Shown: one piece after another, positions 42,261 to 44,518 of the stretch
Position numbering within the stretch: the first letter of the stretch is position 1
Layout of the letters: each line of letters opens with the position of its first letter
Program-made: the position numbers and the translations under genes
Notes under the pieces: model-generated
Told to the model about the DNA's origin: nothing
The model's database searches: none
The model's input: the letters and a program-made list of their open reading frames with translations, nothing else
Assembly: GCA_012032475.1 (NCBI GenBank)
Contig: JAAUSY010000012.1
Coordinates: 1 to 44,518 of the forward strand
Direction: 5' to 3'
Source: Chloroflexaceae bacterium
GTDB taxonomy: Bacteria > Chloroflexota > Chloroflexia > Chloroflexales > Chloroflexaceae
Length of the DNA: 44,518 nt

Positions 42261-43818
42261 ATTCCAGGTAGCCAAGGTTGCGGAGCCGCCGCCGCACCGC
42301 CGGGTCATCCACACCACCAGCAAGTGCTTCGTCCCCGTGGGGCTGCCCCTGCACCCTGGACGCTGCGGTGGTGCTGAGAAACCCATCCAGATGTTCCTGG
42401 AGGGCTTCGACCTGCTCCGGCAGAATATCGCGCAGGTTCAGGCGTTCGCCAGGGTCATCAACGATGTTGTAGAGTTCGGGTTGGTGGTCGCCAATCTGAA
42501 CGAGCTTGTGGCTCCCGCGGCACACTGCCGTACGCACCTGGTCGCAATCATGCTCGCTAATCAGGTGGGGTTGTCGCCGCTGGAGCATACTGAGCACCTG
42601 TTGCGAGGGAACCGCTTCGGCAAAGACGGTCCCGTCATCCGGGTCGCTCGTGCGGCTCTGCGCCAGGCTAAAACGCTGCTCTGCTTCGCTGGCAAGCCCT
42701 GCCGTGGTGAGAACGGTGTGGAAGAGCCGGCGCGTCGAGACACAGTGGTCAACGGTGGTGCTGCGGGGGAAGTCACCATCAGGGGAGCGGATGATAAGCG
42801 GAACCTGCACCAGTTCGTTGTAGGCCGAAAACACATGCCCGAAGAGTTGCTTTTCGCCCAAGTGGTCGCCGTGGTCAGAGCAGATAATCAGCAAGGTCTG
42901 GTCAAGCCGCCCGCGCTCGCGGAGCGTCTGAAGAAACCGGCCCACGTGCTCATCCTGACAGGCCACTTCGGCGTTGTACATCCCGTCGAGGGTTGCTTTG
43001 CGCTCCTGGTCAATATCGCTGCTCAGGGGAGCATACCAGCGGTAGATGTCGGTATTGAACTGGCTCAGGTAGCGCCGGGTGGTCTGGTCGCGCAGCACGT
43101 GGGGAGCAAAGCGTTCGATGAAGCGGCGCGGCGGACGGTAGGGCATGTGGGCGTCCATCAGGTTGATGAAGCAGAATGCGGGTTGGTCTTGCTCCATCCC
43201 GCGGCGCTCCACCAGGAAGCGGGCCGCGTCTTTCAGCGACCGCGGCGTATTGCCCTTGAATTTCAGGGCCGTTTGCCATACGGGAACAAAGAACGGCGTG
43301 AACGAGAGCATGAGCAGAGCTTCGGAACGAGCAAAGGCATCCTGTATCCGCGAGAGGATGCCAACGAGCCGGTTCTTGAACCACTGGCGGTAGCGGTCGA
43401 ACCAGCCGGGCCGCCGCCCGGCCTGGTTGGGATGCGAGGTAAACAACCCGCCATAGTTCAGAAAGCTCTGGAAGCCTCGCCGCAGGCCGTTGTTGATGAA
43501 GCTCAGCAGCGGGTTGTTGCAGAAAGCTGCCGTGAAATATCCCCCATCGCGCAACCGCTCCGCCAGCGTTGGCAGAGCTTCGGGCAGCATTGAGAACGAT
43601 TGCACCATCCCGTGGATGGTGGGGTAGGTGCCGGTGAACATCGAAGCGTGGGACGGGATGGTCCACTGGGCTGCCGCAAAGGCATAGCGAAAGCGCGTTG
43701 CATCCGATGCCAGGGTATCCATGGAAGGAGACGTTTCTTGCGGGCAACCATAGCACGAAAGACGGTCGGCCCGCTGTGTGTCAAGCACCAGCAGCACAAT
43801 ATCCGGGCGCCGGGTCAT
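42259..43818 (-). CDS. Sulfatase-family hydrolase with Thr in place of the formylglycine cysteine
   Basis: A 519-residue member of the sulfatase (DUF229/Pfam sulfatase) fold. ATG 43818 follows GGGAG at 8 bp; the upstream start at 43845 is less good. Visible: VLLVLDTQRADRLSCYG (metal Asp), AAAQWTIPSHASMFTGTYP (nucleophile region, T53), DAHMPYRPP, SDHGDHLGEKQLFGH, VPLIIRSP and ELYNIVDDPGERLNL. True sulfatases carry C/S-x-P-x-R, with the Cys or Ser converted to formylglycine. Here the motif is T-I-P-S-H, so a phosphohydrolase or phosphoglycerol-transferase-like activity is more likely than sulfate-ester cleavage. It is the start of a minus-strand unit with lgt and a second superfamily member, and is divergent from the BatA-like gene. 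Confidence 0.87.
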   Translation of the reverse strand: MTRRPDIVLLVLDTQRADRLSCYGCPQETSPSMDTLASDATRFRYAFAAAQWTIPSHASMFTGTYPTIHGMVQSFSMLPEALPTLAERLRDGGYFTAAFCNNPLLSFINNGLRRGFQSFLNYGGLFTSHPNQAGRRPGWFDRYRQWFKNRLVGILSRIQDAFARSEALLMLSFTPFFVPVWQTALKFKGNTPRSLKDAARFLVERRGMEQDQPAFCFINLMDAHMPYRPPRRFIERFAPHVLRDQTTRRYLSQFNTDIYRWYAPLSSDIDQERKATLDGMYNAEVACQDEHVGRFLQTLRERGRLDQTLLIICSDHGDHLGEKQLFGHVFSAYNELVQVPLIIRSPDGDFPRSTTVDHCVSTRRLFHTVLTTAGLASEAEQRFSLAQSRTSDPDDGTVFAEAVPSQQVLSMLQRRQPHLISEHDCDQVRTAVCRGSHKLVQIGDHQPELYNIVDDPGERLNLRDILPEQVEALQEHLDGFLSTTAASRVQGQPHGDEALAGGVDDPAVRRRLRNLGYLE

Positions 43819-43890
43819 ACACGTTGCTCCCTGTGTTCCGGGCAAAGAAGCAGAACTGATTTTATCTGAAGTGTTCCAGGCACGCTGGTC

Positions 43891-43899
43891 ATTATACTA
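43891..43899 (-). promoter_or_regulatory. Candidate -10 element for the sulfatase-like gene
   Basis: The minus strand reads TAGTATAAT, 72 bp before the ATG at 43818. A -35 is not obvious. Confidence 0.5.
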
Positions 43900-44021
43900 C
43901 AAGATCCGGCGGGGGATGCAGAGGGCGTGGTCTGGTCGCATGGCCGATGCAAAATCCGCCAGAAGACCTTGCAACCGCCATGCGCCTTTAGTCCGCGAGG
44001 TGGATGGGGAGGGCAAGAGTG

Positions 44022-44030
44022 TGCTATACT
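44022..44030 (+). promoter_or_regulatory. Extended -10 element upstream of the BatA-like gene
   Basis: TGCTATACT lies 75 bp before the ATG at 44106. It has the TG extension and one mismatch from TATAAT. Confidence 0.5.
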
Positions 44031-44105
44031 ACCAGAGCAAGGTTGCGTTCGGCGCTTCTCTGCGGTCAAGACTTGCGCCTTGAACCTGCCCAGAAACAGG
44101 AACCT

Positions 44106-44518
44106 ATGAATCTTCCCATCGCCCTGCTCTTTCCCCTGGGCCTGCTGGCCCTCCTTGCCCTGCCCATTATCCTATGGCTGCACCTGCGGCGGCAGCGGCA
44201 GCGACGGGTCATCGTCCCCTCGCTCCTGCTGTGGCAGGCGTTGCAGCACCAGAGCCTTGCGCAGCGGCGCAAGTGGCTGCCGCTGACCATTCTGCTGCTG
44301 CTGCACCTGCTGGTGGCTGCGTTGCTTGGCGTCGCGCTTGCCCACCCCCAGAGCGTGGCGAAGCCGCCCAACAAAAACAGCATATCGTGTTCATCCTCGA
44401 TACCTCCACCAGCATGGCGGCCCGCGACACTCCCGACGGCTCGCGGCTCGACCACGCCCCGCGCCCGCGCCCAGGCCATCGTCAACGCTCTGGATGGGGA
44501 CGAGCGCGCTGCGCTCGT
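44106..44518 (+). CDS. BatA-like von Willebrand factor A membrane protein, N-terminal part, with two frameshifts
   Basis: The right end is cut by the window. The start fits the BatA/aerotolerance N-terminal domain: a hydrophobic helix (IALLFPLGLLALLALPIILWL), an Arg-rich stretch LRRQRQRRVIVPSLLLWQ, and a second helix (LPLTILLLLHLLVAALLGVALA). The frame from 44106 then reads nonsense from about 44369 to 44457. The adjacent frame over that stretch gives HIVFILDTSTSMAARDTPDG, which is the start of the vWA domain with its metal site DxSxS (here DTSTS). The first frame becomes sensible again at RARAQAIVNALDGDERAAL. So one base is missing near 44363-44370 and one is extra near 44457-44460. BatA proteins are usually in operons with MoxR ATPases; none is visible here. 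Confidence 0.82.
   Translation, partial: MNLPIALLFPLGLLALLALPIILWLHLRRQRQRRVIVPSLLLWQALQHQSLAQRRKWLPLTILLLLHLLVAALLGVALAHPQSVAKPPNKNSISCSSSIPPPAWRPATLPTARGSTTPRARAQAIVNALDGDERAAL

Noticed and set aside
42337-43593. 418-residue plus-strand frame opposite the sulfatase-like gene
   Set aside because: The minus-strand frame carries all family motifs; this one carries none.
1-44518. Insertion sequence, prophage or integrase
   Set aside because: No transposase, integrase, phage structural gene or attachment-site repeat beside the tRNA was found on either strand.

Overview
This window is about 44.5 kb of GC-rich, densely coding bacterial DNA. It most likely comes from a member of the Chloroflexota, perhaps of the Ardenticatenia/Caldilineae/Anaerolineae type. 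The grounds are large Ser/Thr-kinase/ATPase/histidine-kinase fusions, secreted repeat proteins with Thr-Pro linkers that end in a YLPLI-type tail, a UbiA protein of the MqnP (futalosine menaquinone) type, an alpha-glucan phosphorylase of the non-classical family, and sulfatase-like enzymes. The phylum is inferred from gene content; no rRNA or other marker is present.

Layout. 1-7190: two secreted repeat proteins on the plus strand, a plant-type leucine-rich-repeat protein cut by the window edge and a 2064-residue DUF11 protein with a three-fold ~400-residue superrepeat. 7351-7424: tRNA-Gln(UUG) with its own promoter. 7677-10149: ribose-phosphate pyrophosphokinase (broken by a frameshift, and preceded by a terminator in its leader) and a PLP aminotransferase ending in a clear terminator. 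10230-14498 (minus): a tightly packed, translationally coupled three-gene unit made of a large dynamin-like GTPase, a second GTPase and a pentapeptide-repeat protein with an unrecognised N-terminal domain. A coiled-coil PD-(D/E)XK-like protein is divergently adjacent (14816-15499). This four-gene island is the best candidate for an undescribed NTPase-centred conflict or signalling system. 15745-16601 (minus): a frameshifted methyltransferase.

16765-24608: a 2053-residue kinase/ATPase/TPR/GAF/histidine kinase/receiver fusion, a sirtuin that has lost most of its zinc ligands, and a TauE/SafE permease. 24735-27272: a 58-residue membrane protein, a PsiE-like membrane protein with a His/Gly tail, and TilS. 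27350-34131: one long co-directional run with gaps of 6-21 bp or overlaps: MqnP-like prenyltransferase, an unknown membrane-anchored protein, DUF507, adenosine deaminase, a PAS/GAF hybrid histidine kinase and PurN. 34385-36511: LysR and WYL regulators. 36499-37092 (minus): Pth. 37487-39637: glucan phosphorylase. 39750-40019: an orphan FeoC-like regulator. 39970-43818 (minus): two alkaline-phosphatase-superfamily enzymes flanking a frameshifted lgt. 44106-44518: the start of a BatA-type von Willebrand factor A protein, cut by the window edge.

Two general observations matter to any user of this annotation. First, at least four conserved genes (prs, the methyltransferase, lgt, batA) carry single-base frameshifts, mostly at short G/C runs. 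Because prs and lgt are core genes, this looks more like residual sequencing error than real decay, so other gene ends should be read with care. Second, promoters in this genome seem to use an extended -10 element (TG-G/C-TATAAT and close variants), seen upstream of many of the gene starts.
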